NCBI RefSeq assembly: GCF_000381925.1
Contig: NZ_KB907307.1
Coordinates: forward strand, 930,001 to 994,000
Source: Nocardia sp. BMG111209
Lineage (GTDB): Bacteria > Actinomycetota > Actinomycetes > Mycobacteriales > Mycobacteriaceae
DNA length: 64,000 nt
Direction of reading: 5' to 3'
Part shown: one piece after another, positions 43,586 through 53,500 of the stretch
Position numbering within the stretch: the stretch's first letter is position 1
How the letters are laid out: the number at the start of each line of letters is the position of its first letter
The notes under the pieces: model-generated
Told to the model about the DNA's origin: nothing
The model's input: only the letters and a program-made list of their open reading frames with translations
The model's database searches: none
Translations under genes and position numbers: made by a program

Positions 43586-45013
43586 TCACGACCCACCCCC
43601 CGCATCGGCGTGCGCGCCGAGTTTCGCGGCGGAGGCGAACAATTCGGACTGCGCGCGGGTGCGCACCGTCACGATCGCGCCCCGATAGCGTGCGAGCGCG
43701 GGCAGGATCAGCAGCCCGGACTCGCCGGCCGGGGCGCCCGCCGGCCCGACGGTCCGGACCAGCCGCAGTCGTTCCAGCAATGCGACGGCCTCGGTGGTCA
43801 GCGCCGGCACATCGGCCTGCCATTGCGCGGCGAAGGTGGAGCCGTAGCGGTCGGTCAGCGCCTGCACCGTCTCGCGGATCCAGTCCCGGGTGAGGTACGG
43901 ATGCTCCGGGACCACCGGCCGCTGCGGGTCGTCGGCCGAATCCTCTTCGTCCGCAACGGGTTCGGCGGCCACGGCCAGCGGCTCGAATACGGTGGCGAGC
44001 GGTATCGCGGCGTCGAGCCGGTCGGACAGTTCGGTGGCCGGGGCGGGCAGGGGCCGCCGGGGCACGGGATTGTCGATGTCGAGCACCCGGTCCGCGATCT
44101 CGCCGACCAGCAGCAGCGCCACCTGCGCGAGCGTCCCGGTGCCCGGGAACCGGACGTCGGACAGCCGCCCCGAGGTATCGATGAGGGCGACGCCCTCGGC
44201 CCGCCGTTCGGCCCGCAGTCCGGTCAGCAGTTCGACCTCCGCGACCAGCTTCTCCGACCCGAGCAGGGTCCGCTCGTCGGCGGCCAGTTCCTCGGCGTAC
44301 ACCACGGGCAGCTCCACCAGCGCGCGCCGGACCCGGCGCGCGGCCGCCGCCCGCGTCGCGGCGACGGAAACCGTTGCGCCACCGTCGTTCCCGCCGTCGG
44401 CAAGCAATCCGTGCACGCTCCGCAGATGCTGCAACGCCCGCGGCGGCCGGAAGATCGCGAACACCACCGAGCGATCGATGTCGTACAGCGCCTCCCCGGC
44501 CTCCGGATCCGCCGCCCAGCCACCGGCGTCGCCGTCGGCGAGGGTCAGCGCGCCGCGGGCGGACAGCCAGGCCACCGCGTCGACGAAGGCGTCCCGATCG
44601 GCGGCGCGCTCGGTGGACAACTCCAGCCCGTCCACCCGCGTCGCGTAGGCGGCGACCTGATCGGCCAACTCCGACAACGTGATCTGATCCCCCGCGCGCC
44701 CCAGCGAGGCCAGCGCCAGCGCCAGATACGCGTAGCGCCGCCGGTCGAAGACCCGCTCGGCGGGTGTCCGCGCGGGCCGACCGGGATCGAGCCGATCCGC
44801 CACCGGGAACAACCGCGCGGTGGTCTCCGTGACCTCCAGCCGATAGCCGAAGAGTTCGGCGAGATCCTCCCGCAGTTCGGTGGCCCAGCGCCGGATCAAC
44901 GGCAGCGCAATACGATCCGGGAAGGTCCGGGTCACCAGATGGTTGGCCAGCACCACCCGCGCGGCCCGCTGATACGAATCCAGCGCCAGCGGCGCGATAC
45001 TCCGCGCATGCAT
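43586..45013 (-). CDS. jetB: JetB-like protein (TIGR02678/DUF2398), Wadjet type II
   Basis: A 475-residue protein of the DUF2398 family, the kleisin-associated (KITE-type) partner of the JetC ATPase. Recognisable parts are ARVVLANHLVTRTFPDRIAL, ATELREDLAELFGYRLEV, DRRRYAYLALALASLGRAG and, near the end, LLERLRLVRTVGPAG, a winged-helix element. It starts one base into the JetA stop (TGATG) and ends 43 bp before JetC. Confidence 0.85.
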   Translation of the reverse strand: MHARSIAPLALDSYQRAARVVLANHLVTRTFPDRIALPLIRRWATELREDLAELFGYRLEVTETTARLFPVADRLDPGRPARTPAERVFDRRRYAYLALALASLGRAGDQITLSELADQVAAYATRVDGLELSTERAADRDAFVDAVAWLSARGALTLADGDAGGWAADPEAGEALYDIDRSVVFAIFRPPRALQHLRSVHGLLADGGNDGGATVSVAATRAAAARRVRRALVELPVVYAEELAADERTLLGSEKLVAEVELLTGLRAERRAEGVALIDTSGRLSDVRFPGTGTLAQVALLLVGEIADRVLDIDNPVPRRPLPAPATELSDRLDAAIPLATVFEPLAVAAEPVADEEDSADDPQRPVVPEHPYLTRDWIRETVQALTDRYGSTFAAQWQADVPALTTEAVALLERLRLVRTVGPAGAPAGESGLLILPALARYRGAIVTVRTRAQSELFASAAKLGAHADAGGGS

Positions 45014-46647
45014 CACGATCCCCTCACCGCCGAACGCGATCCGGGGGACTCCGCACCCGTTGCCGCGCGCGAATTCTCGCGCACCTCCAAGCGCCGGTTG
45101 TTCAGGTACAACAGCCCCCGGGCCGTCCGCACCACCGTCGAACCGGGATGTTCGGACACGGTGAGCGTGACGCCGTTCTCGGAACCGGTGGTGCCGACCC
45201 GGCCACTGACCGGAACCCACGCCGTCGACGCCGCGTCGAGCAGGCGCAGCAGCACCTCCGTCTCGCGTTCGTCGAGCGCGTGCTCGTGGACATCGGCCGC
45301 CGCCAGTGATCGTGCCGCCGCGGCACGTTCGCGCTGGGCCTCGAGCTGGGCCTGCCGCAGCCGGCGAATTCCCGCGTCGTTGCGCTGGATTCGCGACGGC
45401 GCCCCCGGTGACGGCGGCCGCCCGGTCTCGGCCAGGGTGCGCGCGATCTCCAACGGCGGTGCGTCCCACCAGGATCGGATGGGCGGGATCACGTCGGCGT
45501 CCGGATGTTCCATCGCCAGATGCCGCGGCCGGCCCAGGCCGAACACCGCGTCGAACAGGGCGTGCGCGCTGTCCACGGTCGGCGCGGCGGTGAACCAGCC
45601 CGCCAGATGCCGCAGCGCGGACTCCCGGCTCACGCCGCCCTTGCGGGTCTCGGTGACCCGGCGCAGCAGCGACAGCACCGCCGCGATCGCGCTCATCGTC
45701 GCCTCCCGCAGCCGCTCGGCCTCGGTACCGGCGTGCGCGTCGGCGCCGAGTTCGGCGGCCGCGACGAACCAGGCCCGCAGGCCCTGCCAGCGGGCGCGCC
45801 AATCCTGTTCCCGCTCGGCCACATTCAGCAGCACGCGTTCGTCGGTGGCGCCGGCGCGGGCGATCATCTCCGCGACCCCGGTCTGCTCCACCTCGGCGAT
45901 CGCGGCGGCCAGCCGCGGTGCGTACCGGGCCAGGTCCATGCTGAATTCGCGCATGTGCGCCAGCAGCGCATCCTTGTGCGCGAGAAAGGATTCCGGGGTC
46001 GCCTCGGTGGTGCGGACCAGATCGCCGAGGGTGAGGTAGAAGTGCGCGGCCCGGTCGGCGAGTTCCGACAGCGCGGTGTCGAGCCGGTTCAGGATCCGGT
46101 AGACCCGTTCGGCGTCACCGGTCCGGTTGGCCTCGGCCAGCGCCTGCAGATCGGCCAGCAGTTCGGGCAGGACCAGCCGCGACAGCGCCGCCTCGTCGGC
46201 CCGCGCGCCGAGCACGTCGGCGACCGCCCGATACGCCTGATATCCGGTCTGCGAGAACTGATAGACGTAGTGCCGGTTGCGATATTCGGCCAGCGTCGCC
46301 GCTCGGGTGCCGTCGTAACTGCGTTCCAGCACACCCCAGCGGTGCAGCTGTTCCAGCAGCGGTCCCACCTCGGTCGCGGTGAGCCGCGGCGCATCCGGGA
46401 ATCCGGTCAGCGTCTCGGCGACGTCGCTGGCGTGCAGCAGCACCACGTAGGCGGCGCGCGCGTGGTCGAATGCGCGCAGCACCCACAGGTATTCGCCGCG
46501 CTTCTCCGCCACCGCGAAGGAGAACAGCCGCAGCCGATCGTCGGCTCCCGCGCCGCCGCCCCCGAGTACGCCGGCGCGACCCGTGACGCCGGCGGCGTCG
46601 AACAGGCCGGGCGCCCCGGGCAGCAATCCTCCAGCGGACTCGGTCAC
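45013..46647 (-). CDS. jetA: JetA-like protein (TIGR02677/DUF2397), Wadjet type II
   Basis: A 544-residue protein of the DUF2397 family, the kleisin-like subunit of Wadjet. Typical blocks are LFSFAVAEKRGEYLWVLRAF, a winged-helix region LLEQLHRWGVLERSYDGTRAA, NRHYVYQFSQTGYQAYRAV and a long helical middle. It is first in the JetA-B-C order. It starts at GTG 46647, 67 bp after the DUF2127 gene, which is in the same direction and could share its transcript. A Pro/Gly-rich N-terminal segment (about 1-38) looks disordered. Confidence 0.87.
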   Translation of the reverse strand: MTESAGGLLPGAPGLFDAAGVTGRAGVLGGGGAGADDRLRLFSFAVAEKRGEYLWVLRAFDHARAAYVVLLHASDVAETLTGFPDAPRLTATEVGPLLEQLHRWGVLERSYDGTRAATLAEYRNRHYVYQFSQTGYQAYRAVADVLGARADEAALSRLVLPELLADLQALAEANRTGDAERVYRILNRLDTALSELADRAAHFYLTLGDLVRTTEATPESFLAHKDALLAHMREFSMDLARYAPRLAAAIAEVEQTGVAEMIARAGATDERVLLNVAEREQDWRARWQGLRAWFVAAAELGADAHAGTEAERLREATMSAIAAVLSLLRRVTETRKGGVSRESALRHLAGWFTAAPTVDSAHALFDAVFGLGRPRHLAMEHPDADVIPPIRSWWDAPPLEIARTLAETGRPPSPGAPSRIQRNDAGIRRLRQAQLEAQRERAAAARSLAAADVHEHALDERETEVLLRLLDAASTAWVPVSGRVGTTGSENGVTLTVSEHPGSTVVRTARGLLYLNNRRLEVRENSRAATGAESPGSRSAVRGS

Positions 46648-46714
46648 CGGGTCGAGAGTAGTACCGTCGCCGCGGGTGCCGGTGGCGTACCCGGGATCGG
46701 CGTGCCGAGCGGCC

Positions 46715-47512
46715 TCAGCTCCCGGTCTCGGCGACCGGCCGGGCGGCGGCCGCGGCCGGGTCGGCCAGTGCGGCCCGCTCGACGGTGAGCAGGCTCTCCT
46801 CGCTGTGTTCGGCGTGGTAGGCCCGCCCGCCGCCGTTGATGCCGAACAGGCGCTTGGACCACAGCAGCCACAGCACCGCGGCCACGTTGATCAGCAGCGC
46901 GCCCGCCCGCACGACGGTGATCCGCTCGGTGAGTTCGTAGATCTCGAAGGGCAGGAACAGCGCGGTCGCGACCACGGCGAAGTACTCACCCCAGCGCTGG
47001 ACGAGCCACAGGCCGACGGCCTCGATCAATTCGATCGCCGCATATCCGAGCAACCCCACCGCGATCAGCGTGAGGGTGGTCGGCGACAGCTGCCAGCCCT
47101 TCTCGATGAAGTGCACGATCTTCGAATTGTCCGGGTTCCAGCCGATCTGGTCGGCCAGGGGGCGGATCAGCGGCATCTCCCGATCGAAGGCCGAACGCAG
47201 CTGCGACTGCGAGTTGCGCACCTTGTACACGCCGAATGCCAGTGCGATGAAGACCAATCCGCGCAGGATTCGTTCGACCGCCAGCAGCCGCATGATGAAC
47301 CGGTCGCGCAGCAGCCGCCCGCGCGGCACCTCCGGGGCGGCGTCGGCGGGGCCGCGTTGCCGCGGATCGCCGACCACGAAATCGCCGCAGCGCAGGCAGC
47401 GCCACGCCTCGCCGGCGGGCGTCGAGACGTGCAGGCGCGCGGCCAGTTCCGTCTCGTCGGGCGCGTACGTGGCGTGCCCCCGCCACGAGCAGGTACGCAG
47501 ACTGAAATCCAT
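46715..47512 (-). CDS. DUF2127 membrane protein with N-terminal zinc-ribbon-like segment
   Basis: A 265-residue membrane protein. The N-terminal about 65 residues are cytoplasmic and contain a CLRCGDFVVGD motif like half a zinc ribbon. The rest has about four transmembrane helices and matches DUF2127 (LRGLVFIALAFGVYKV, GLLGYAAIELIEAVGLWLVQRWGEYFAVV, FEIYELTERITVVRAGALLIN). Function of the family is unknown. ATG 47512 is used; GTG 47521 is equally possible. It lies between an XRE regulator and the Wadjet genes, all on the minus strand. Confidence 0.82.
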   Translation of the reverse strand: MDFSLRTCSWRGHATYAPDETELAARLHVSTPAGEAWRCLRCGDFVVGDPRQRGPADAAPEVPRGRLLRDRFIMRLLAVERILRGLVFIALAFGVYKVRNSQSQLRSAFDREMPLIRPLADQIGWNPDNSKIVHFIEKGWQLSPTTLTLIAVGLLGYAAIELIEAVGLWLVQRWGEYFAVVATALFLPFEIYELTERITVVRAGALLINVAAVLWLLWSKRLFGINGGGRAYHAEHSEESLLTVERAALADPAAAAARPVAETGS

Positions 47513-47537
47513 TCGTCGCACAATAATGGCCGACGGC

Positions 47538-48770
47538 TCAGGACGGGGACAGCGACCGCAGCCGATCGAGATAGGTTCGGGTGCGGGGATCGCCGGGATA
47601 CCGCCCGATCATCTCCCGGGCCGTCTCCCCGGCGATCCAGAGCAGCGAGGGCAGCGAGCGGCGGTGCCCGTCGAAGGCCCGCAACGCCTCGTGCAGCGCG
47701 CGTTCCAGATCGCCGTCGCGGACCGCGACGACCGCGAGCGTCAGCTGGGCCTCCGCCACCCGCATCGGGCTGCGGACCGTGCCGTCGGGTGCGGTGGCCG
47801 ACCGGATGACCCGGCGCGCATACGCTTCGGCGCGCCGATCGTCGCCCGCCACCCGGAAACAGTCCATCGCATAGAAATCCAGCTTTTCCGGATCGACCAC
47901 GAAGTGATTGTCCAGATTCGCCGGATGGTCCAATCGCTGTAGAATTGCCCGACTTTCGGAGAGGGCCGCCTCCATCCGGCCGTGGTCGCCGAGCCGCGCC
48001 CACGCCTTCGCCTGCTGCGCGGACAGCTGCACCGCGACGCCGAGTCGCTGGGTACTTGCCGCGACACCGTCGACCGCCTCGATCGCGCCGCGGTAATTGC
48101 CCTGGGTGAGTGCGAACCACGCGGCCATTTCCGCACCCCAGCCGACGATCTCGACATGTTCGGCCTCGTGCCCGAGCGAGGTCGCGGCGCGCCGGGTGAC
48201 CTCCGCGGCGGCCCGGCGGCCCAGATCGTAGTCGAGACAGCCGACCAGCAGCGCCACCCAACCGGCCAGCACCAGCACCTCGCGATGCTGGGCCAGGGTG
48301 AGCCGGCCGTCCAGCAGCGAGGTGATCCGGCGCAGCCAGGCGGTGCCCTCCGCATGCAGTACCGCCGCGTCGCCGCAAGGGTATTCGCAGCACAACCGCT
48401 CGGCGGTGATCCGCAGCGCGTCCAGGGTGGCGCCGCACACGTCCGACATCCGCAGGCGCCCGATGAATTCCAGCGTGTCCATGCCCGTGGACGAGAGCAG
48501 TTCGTCGTCCCGATTGGGCCTGGCCTTCGGGAAGAACGCCGTGGTCACGGTGTCGAAGCAGGCGGCGATGATCGGTGCGTAGAACTCGTCGGGCCGGGAC
48601 TCGCCGGACTCCCAGCGCCGCCAATTCCGAAGTAGCGTACTGTCGGTCGGCAGGTTGTGTGAGGACTTGGCGCGCATGGCCCGGACCGCCTCGGCCTGCG
48701 ACCAGCCGCGGGCTTCGCGTTCGGAGCGCATTCGCACTGCCCAGACTGGGCGTTCGTCACCGGCGGCCAT
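47538..48770 (-). CDS. XRE-family regulator with helical-repeat C-terminus
   Basis: A 410-residue regulator. A divergent helix-turn-helix (about 12-60: MRSEREARGWSQAEAVRAM and RNWRRWESGESRPDEFY) is followed by about 330 residues of TPR-like helices (LTLAVVAVRDGDLERALHEALRAF). The frame is open up to 48917, but ATG 48770 fits the start of the HTH better. It is divergent from the small resolvase-like gene, with 157 bp between, an arrangement that suggests it regulates that gene. Confidence 0.85.
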   Translation of the reverse strand: MAAGDERPVWAVRMRSEREARGWSQAEAVRAMRAKSSHNLPTDSTLLRNWRRWESGESRPDEFYAPIIAACFDTVTTAFFPKARPNRDDELLSSTGMDTLEFIGRLRMSDVCGATLDALRITAERLCCEYPCGDAAVLHAEGTAWLRRITSLLDGRLTLAQHREVLVLAGWVALLVGCLDYDLGRRAAAEVTRRAATSLGHEAEHVEIVGWGAEMAAWFALTQGNYRGAIEAVDGVAASTQRLGVAVQLSAQQAKAWARLGDHGRMEAALSESRAILQRLDHPANLDNHFVVDPEKLDFYAMDCFRVAGDDRRAEAYARRVIRSATAPDGTVRSPMRVAEAQLTLAVVAVRDGDLERALHEALRAFDGHRRSLPSLLWIAGETAREMIGRYPGDPRTRTYLDRLRSLSPS

Positions 48771-48927
48771 ATCTTCTAGTATCCCACCAGCAAACTCCGC
48801 ATGGTCCGGGATAGGGCAATCCGATGTCACCGGTTTGACATCTGCACTGGCATTCCGGGGTGGAGGATCCTCGTAGGAAACGGTTTGCTGTGTCCGATGC
48901 TGTCTCCCAAATCGCATGGAGGTTCGG

Positions 48928-49233
48928 GTGGAAGCGTTGATCTATGGGTACCTGCGTGACGATCTGGCCGAGGGCCGGCTCGGCGAACTCGAGGACGCCA
49001 TGTGCGATCTCGCCCGCGCCGCCGGCCTGTGCTTCGCCGCCACGTTCCACGAGTCCGATCCCGGCGACGGCACCGCCTTCGCGGAGCTCACCGCCGAACT
49101 GAAACGGGCCGAGGCCCACCATGTCGTGGTGCCGTCCCTGGAACACCTTGCCGGACAGACCATTCCGCGTGACCTGTTGATCGCCAAACTGGCCCAGGAG
49201 GCCGCGGCGCAGGTCTGGACGGTGCAGTGCTGA
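48928..49233 (+). CDS. Small serine-recombinase N-terminal-like protein lacking the catalytic serine
   Basis: A 101-residue protein that follows the resolvase N-terminal fold: an opening strand ALIYGYLRDDL, helix LEDAMCDLARAAGLCFAATF, and LKRAEAHHVVVPSLEHLAGQ, the equivalent of the VxxxDRLxR region. Where recombinases have the catalytic Ser after the first strand (YxRVS), it has Arg-Asp, and no DNA-binding domain follows. It is therefore unlikely to recombine DNA. GTG 48928 is chosen because GGAGG lies six bases upstream. It is divergent from an XRE regulator and may be part of a two-gene regulatory unit. Confidence 0.65.
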   Translation: MEALIYGYLRDDLAEGRLGELEDAMCDLARAAGLCFAATFHESDPGDGTAFAELTAELKRAEAHHVVVPSLEHLAGQTIPRDLLIAKLAQEAAAQVWTVQC

Positions 49234-49259
49234 ATCGGCCGGCCGCCGCGGACCGGGAC

Positions 49260-49286
49260 GCCGCCGCCGAATCATCCGGCGGCGGC
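49260..49286. terminator. Bidirectional terminator between the resolvase-like gene and PAC2
   Basis: GCCGCCGCCG paired with CGGCGGCGGC across a 7-base AATCATC loop, in the 69-bp gap between convergent genes. Confidence 0.75.
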
Positions 49287-49302
49287 GCGGTTCTCGATCC
49301 GA

Positions 49303-50187
49303 TCAGAGTGCGAAACCGCCCGGTCCGCCGCGGCGGCGCAGGTATTTCTCGAATTCGGCGGCGATCGCGTCACCGTCGATCTTCGCCATCGCCTCGTTGA
49401 GATCGACCTGATCGCCGCGCTCCTCCAGGGAGCGAACGTATTCGGTGACCTCCTCGTCGCCGGCGGTCATCTCGTCGACCGCCTTCTCCCACTCCTCGGC
49501 CTGGGTGGGCAGCTCGCCGAGCGGGACCTCGATGTCGAGCACGTCCTCGACCTTGTGCAGCAGGGCGATGGTGGCCTTGGGATTCGGCGGCTGCGACACG
49601 TAGTGCGGCACCGCGGCCCAGAACGAGATGGACGGTACGCCCGCGCGCACGCACGCGTCCTGCAGCACCCCGGTGATCCCGGTCGGGCCCTCGTACCGGG
49701 TCTGCTCGATGCTGAACTGCTCGGCCGCCTCCTTGTTGTAGGCGGTGCCGGTGACGGGGACGGGACGGGTGTGCGGGGTGTCGGCGAGCAGCGCGCCGAG
49801 GATGACGACGGTGGTGACGCCGAGCTGATCGATCAGTTCCAGGATGTCGTTGCAGAAGCTGCGCCAGCGCATGTTGGGCTCGATGCCGTGCAACAGGACC
49901 ACGTCGCGGTTGCTGCCCGGTGGCGAGCAGACCGACAAGGTCGTCGACGGCCACTGGATCTCGCGCGTGACGCCGTCGACCTGACGAACCGTCGGGCGGT
50001 TCACCTGGTAGTCGTAGTAGTCCTCGGAGTCCAGCTCGGCGAGCGGTTCCGCGTCCCAGATCAGCTCCAGATGCTCGACGGCACCGCTGGCGGCGTCGGC
50101 GGCATCGTTCCAGCCCTCGAAGGCAGCGACCAGGACGGGATCACGCAACGTCGGCAGATCCGGATCGGGTGATGCACTGGCGTTCAC
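49303..50187 (-). CDS. PAC2-family protein (proteasome-assembly-chaperone-like)
   Basis: A 294-residue protein. Family segments are PVLVAAFEGWNDAADAASGA, VLLHGIEPNMRWRSFCNDI, TTVVILGALLADTPHTRPVPVTG and GPTGITGVLQDACVRAGVPSISFWAAVPHYV. It corresponds to mycobacterial Rv2125, which likewise adjoins metH in divergent orientation. The C-terminal acidic helix ends in a basic RRRGG tail. The family is named after a eukaryotic proteasome chaperone; the actinobacterial role is not settled. Starts at GTG 50187. Confidence 0.92.
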   Translation of the reverse strand: MNASASPDPDLPTLRDPVLVAAFEGWNDAADAASGAVEHLELIWDAEPLAELDSEDYYDYQVNRPTVRQVDGVTREIQWPSTTLSVCSPPGSNRDVVLLHGIEPNMRWRSFCNDILELIDQLGVTTVVILGALLADTPHTRPVPVTGTAYNKEAAEQFSIEQTRYEGPTGITGVLQDACVRAGVPSISFWAAVPHYVSQPPNPKATIALLHKVEDVLDIEVPLGELPTQAEEWEKAVDEMTAGDEEVTEYVRSLEERGDQVDLNEAMAKIDGDAIAAEFEKYLRRRGGPGGFAL

Positions 50188-50347
50188 CCGGTCAGCCTAC
50201 GGTGTGGTGGCAGTTCCTTTCACTGCATATCGCCGATGCAGGCCGTGTGCTGGTCCGATTGCCTCGTTCCGGTCGGCGTGTCCGTGACCGCCGGACGGCG
50301 GCATCCGCGGCGGCCGGTCGGCGGCGTGGGCGAACCTCCGGCCGTAG

Positions 50348-50439
50348 GTGTCGAGGACCTTCGGTCGGCGGCGTCGAGGACCTTCGGTCGGCAGTGTCGG
50401 CGACCTCCGGTCGGCAATGTCGGCGACCTCCGGTCGGGG
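50348..50439. repeat. Four 23-bp tandem repeats, each with an inverted repeat, upstream of metH
   Basis: Four head-to-tail 23-bp units start at 50348, 50371, 50394 and 50417. Units 1-2 share GTCGAGGACCTTCGGTCGG and units 3-4 share GTCGGCGACCTCCGGTCGG. Every unit contains GACC-N3-GGTC, with the arms kept while the loop changes (TTC or TCC). A degenerate fifth copy may precede them (around 50324-50347). The period is not a multiple of three, so this is not coding. It fills much of the 348-bp gap between PAC2 and metH. Confidence 0.85.
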
Positions 50440-50523
50440 CGCCGGTTGTGGCTCAGGTTGTGGCGCGGCTCACGACCGGCCCCTGAACAGTGTGCGCGAC
50501 GGCGGATTGTCGGCGGGGACCTT

Positions 50524-50535
50524 TACTCTTTAAGA
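50524..50535 (+). promoter_or_regulatory. Candidate -10 box for a leaderless metH transcript
   Basis: TACTCT (50524-50529) fits the TANNNT -10 consensus and lies six bases before the metH ATG. No Shine-Dalgarno sequence precedes that ATG, which fits leaderless initiation. A proper -35 box is not visible. Confidence 0.4.
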
Positions 50536-53500
50536 ATGCCAGTGCCCTCCCATGCCGCGTCCGGGACGCCGCCGACGTTCGATACCACGTTGTTCGACAC
50601 GCTCGCCCGGCGTGTGCTGATCGGTGACGGCGCCATGGGCACCATGTTGCAGGCGGCGGACCTGTCCCTGGACGATTTCCTGGGGCTCGAGGGCTGCAAC
50701 GAGATCCTCAACGCGACCAGGCCGGACGTGCTGCGCGGTATCCACCGCGCGTATTTCGAGGCCGGCGCCGACGCGGTCGAGACCAACACCTTCGGCTGCA
50801 ACCTGCCGAATCTGGCCGATTACGGCATCTCCGACCGTATTCGCGATCTGTCCGAGCGCGGCACCCGGCTGGCCCGCGAGGTGGCGGACGAGATGGGTCC
50901 GTCCGCCGACGGTACCCCACGCTACGTCCTGGGCTCGATGGGCCCCGGCACCAAACTGCCGACGCTCGGCCACGCCCCCTTCGCGGCGCTGCGCGACGCC
51001 TACACCGAATCCGCGCTCGGCATGCTGGAGGGCGGCGCCGACGCGGTACTCATCGAGACCTGCCAGGACCTGCTGCAGCTGAAGGCCGCGGTGATCGGCA
51101 GCCGCCGGGCCATGGAACGGGCGGGCCGGCGCATCCCGATCATCACCCACGTCACCGTCGAGACCACCGGCACCATGCTGGTCGGCAGCGAGATCGGCGC
51201 GGCGCTCACCGCGGTCGAGCCGCTGGGTATCGACATGATCGGCCTGAACTGCGCCACCGGCCCCGAGGAGATGAGCGAGCACCTGCGCCACCTGTCCAAG
51301 CACGCGCAGCTGCCGGTGTCGGTCATGCCGAACGCGGGCCTGCCGGTGCTCGGCCCGAACGGCGCGGAGTACCCGCTGGGCCCGGCGGAGCTGGCGGCGG
51401 CGTTGCGCGGTTTCGTCACCGAATTCGGGCTGGCGCTGGTCGGCGGGTGCTGCGGCACCACCCCGGAGCACATCCGGCAGGTGGCCGAGGCGGTCGCCGA
51501 GGTGCAGCCGGCGGCGCGCGCGCCGCGGCACGAGCCCAGCGTGTCCTCCATCTACACCGCGGTGCCGTTCGAGCAGGACGCGTCGATCATGATGATCGGT
51601 GAGCGCACGAATGCCAACGGCTCCAAGGCCTTCCGCGACGCGATGCTCGCGGGCGACTGGCAGCGGTGCCTCGACATCGCGAAGGATCAGACCCGCGACG
51701 GCGCGCACATGCTGGACCTGTGCGTCGACTACGTCGGCCGCGACGGCACCGCCGACATGGCCGAGCTGGCCTCCCGGCTGGCCACCGCCTCCACCCTGCC
51801 GATCATGCTCGACTCCACCGAGGCGCCGGTACTGCGCGCCGGGCTCGAGCATCTGGGCGGGCGCTGCGCGGTCAACTCGGTCAACTACGAGGACGGCGAC
51901 GGACCGGATTCCCGCTTCCAGCAGACCATGCGGCTGGTCGCCGAGCACGGCGCCGCGGTGGTCGCGCTCACCATCGACGAGGAGGGCCAGGCCCGCACCG
52001 CGGAGCACAAGGTCGCGATCGCCGAGCGGCTCATCGCCGACATCACCGGCAACTGGGGGCTGGCCGAGTCCGACATCATCGTCGACTGCCTCACCTTCAC
52101 CCTCGGCACCGGCCAGGAGGAGTCCCGCCGCGACGGCATCGAGACCATCGAGGGCATCCGGGAACTCAAGCGCCGGCATCCGGAGGTGCAGACCACCCTC
52201 GGTCTGTCGAACATCTCCTTCGGCCTGAATCCGGCGGCCCGCCAGGTGCTCAACTCGGTGTTCATGCACGAATGTGTCGAGGCCGGACTGGATTCCGCGA
52301 TCGTGCACGCCTCGAAGATCCTGCCGATCAGCCGCATTCCGGAGGATCGGCGGGAGACCGCGCTGGATCTGGTGTACGACCGCCGCCGCGAAGGCTACGA
52401 CCCGTTGCAGCAGTTGATGACCATGTTCGAGGGCGTGTCCGCGGCCTCGGCGAAGGCGTCGCGGGCCGACGAGCTGGCCGCGCTGCCGCTGTTCGAACGG
52501 CTCGAGCGCCGCATCGTCGACGGCGACCGCAACGGTCTCGACGTCGACCTCGAGGCGGCGATGCAGACGGTGCCGCCGCTGCAGATCATCAACGAGACGC
52601 TGCTGTCGGGTATGAAGACCGTCGGCGAGCTGTTCGGCTCCGGGCAGATGCAGCTGCCGTTCGTCCTGCAGTCCGCCGAGGTGATGAAGACCGCGGTCGC
52701 CTATCTGGAACCGCACATGGAGTCCACCGACGACGCGGGCAAGGGCCGCATCGTGCTCGCGACGGTCAAGGGCGACGTGCACGACATCGGCAAGAACCTG
52801 GTCGACATCATCCTGTCCAACAACGGCTACGAGGTCGTGAATCTCGGTATCAAACAACCGATCACGGCCATCCTGGACGCCGCCGCCGACAAGAAGGCCG
52901 ACGTCATCGGCATGTCCGGCCTGCTGGTCAAGTCGACGGTGGTCATGAAGGAGAACCTGCAGGAGATGAACTCCCGCGGGCTCGCGGAGAAGTTCCCGGT
53001 CCTGCTCGGCGGCGCCGCGCTGACCCGCGCCTACGTCGAGAACGATCTCACCGACGTGTTCGAGGGCGAGGTCAACTACGCCCGCGACGCGTTCGAGGGT
53101 CTGCGCCTGATGGACGAGATCATGACCCGCAAACGCGGCGGCGGCCTCGATCCGGACAGCCCGGAGGCGCTCGCCGCCCGGTCCAAGGCCGCCGAGCGCA
53201 AGGCCCGGCACGAGCGCTCCCAGCGCATCGCCGAGGAGCGCCGGGCCGCCGAGGTGCCGGTGGCGGTGCCGGCCCGTTCCGATGTGGCCGCCGACCTGCC
53301 GGTTCCGGTGCCGCCGTTCTGGGGCACCCGGGTCGTGAAGGGGCTCGCGGTGCCGGAGTACTCCGGCCTGCTCGACGAGCGGGCGCTGTTCCTGGGCCAG
53401 TGGGGTCTGCGCGGGCAGCGCGGCGGCGAGGGCCCGAGCTACGAGGAACTGGTCGAGACCGAGGGCCGCCCCCGGCTGCGGTACTGGCTGGACCGATTGT

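Noticed and set aside
48928..49233. Active serine recombinase or mobile element
   Set aside because: The catalytic serine and C-terminal DNA-binding domain are missing, and there are no inverted repeats around it.
50348..50439. CRISPR array
   Set aside because: Units are head-to-tail without spacers, the period is 23 bp and no cas gene is present.
50188..50535. Cobalamin riboswitch before metH
   Set aside because: No B12-box-like conserved core was found; the space is taken by the tandem repeats and a possible leaderless promoter.
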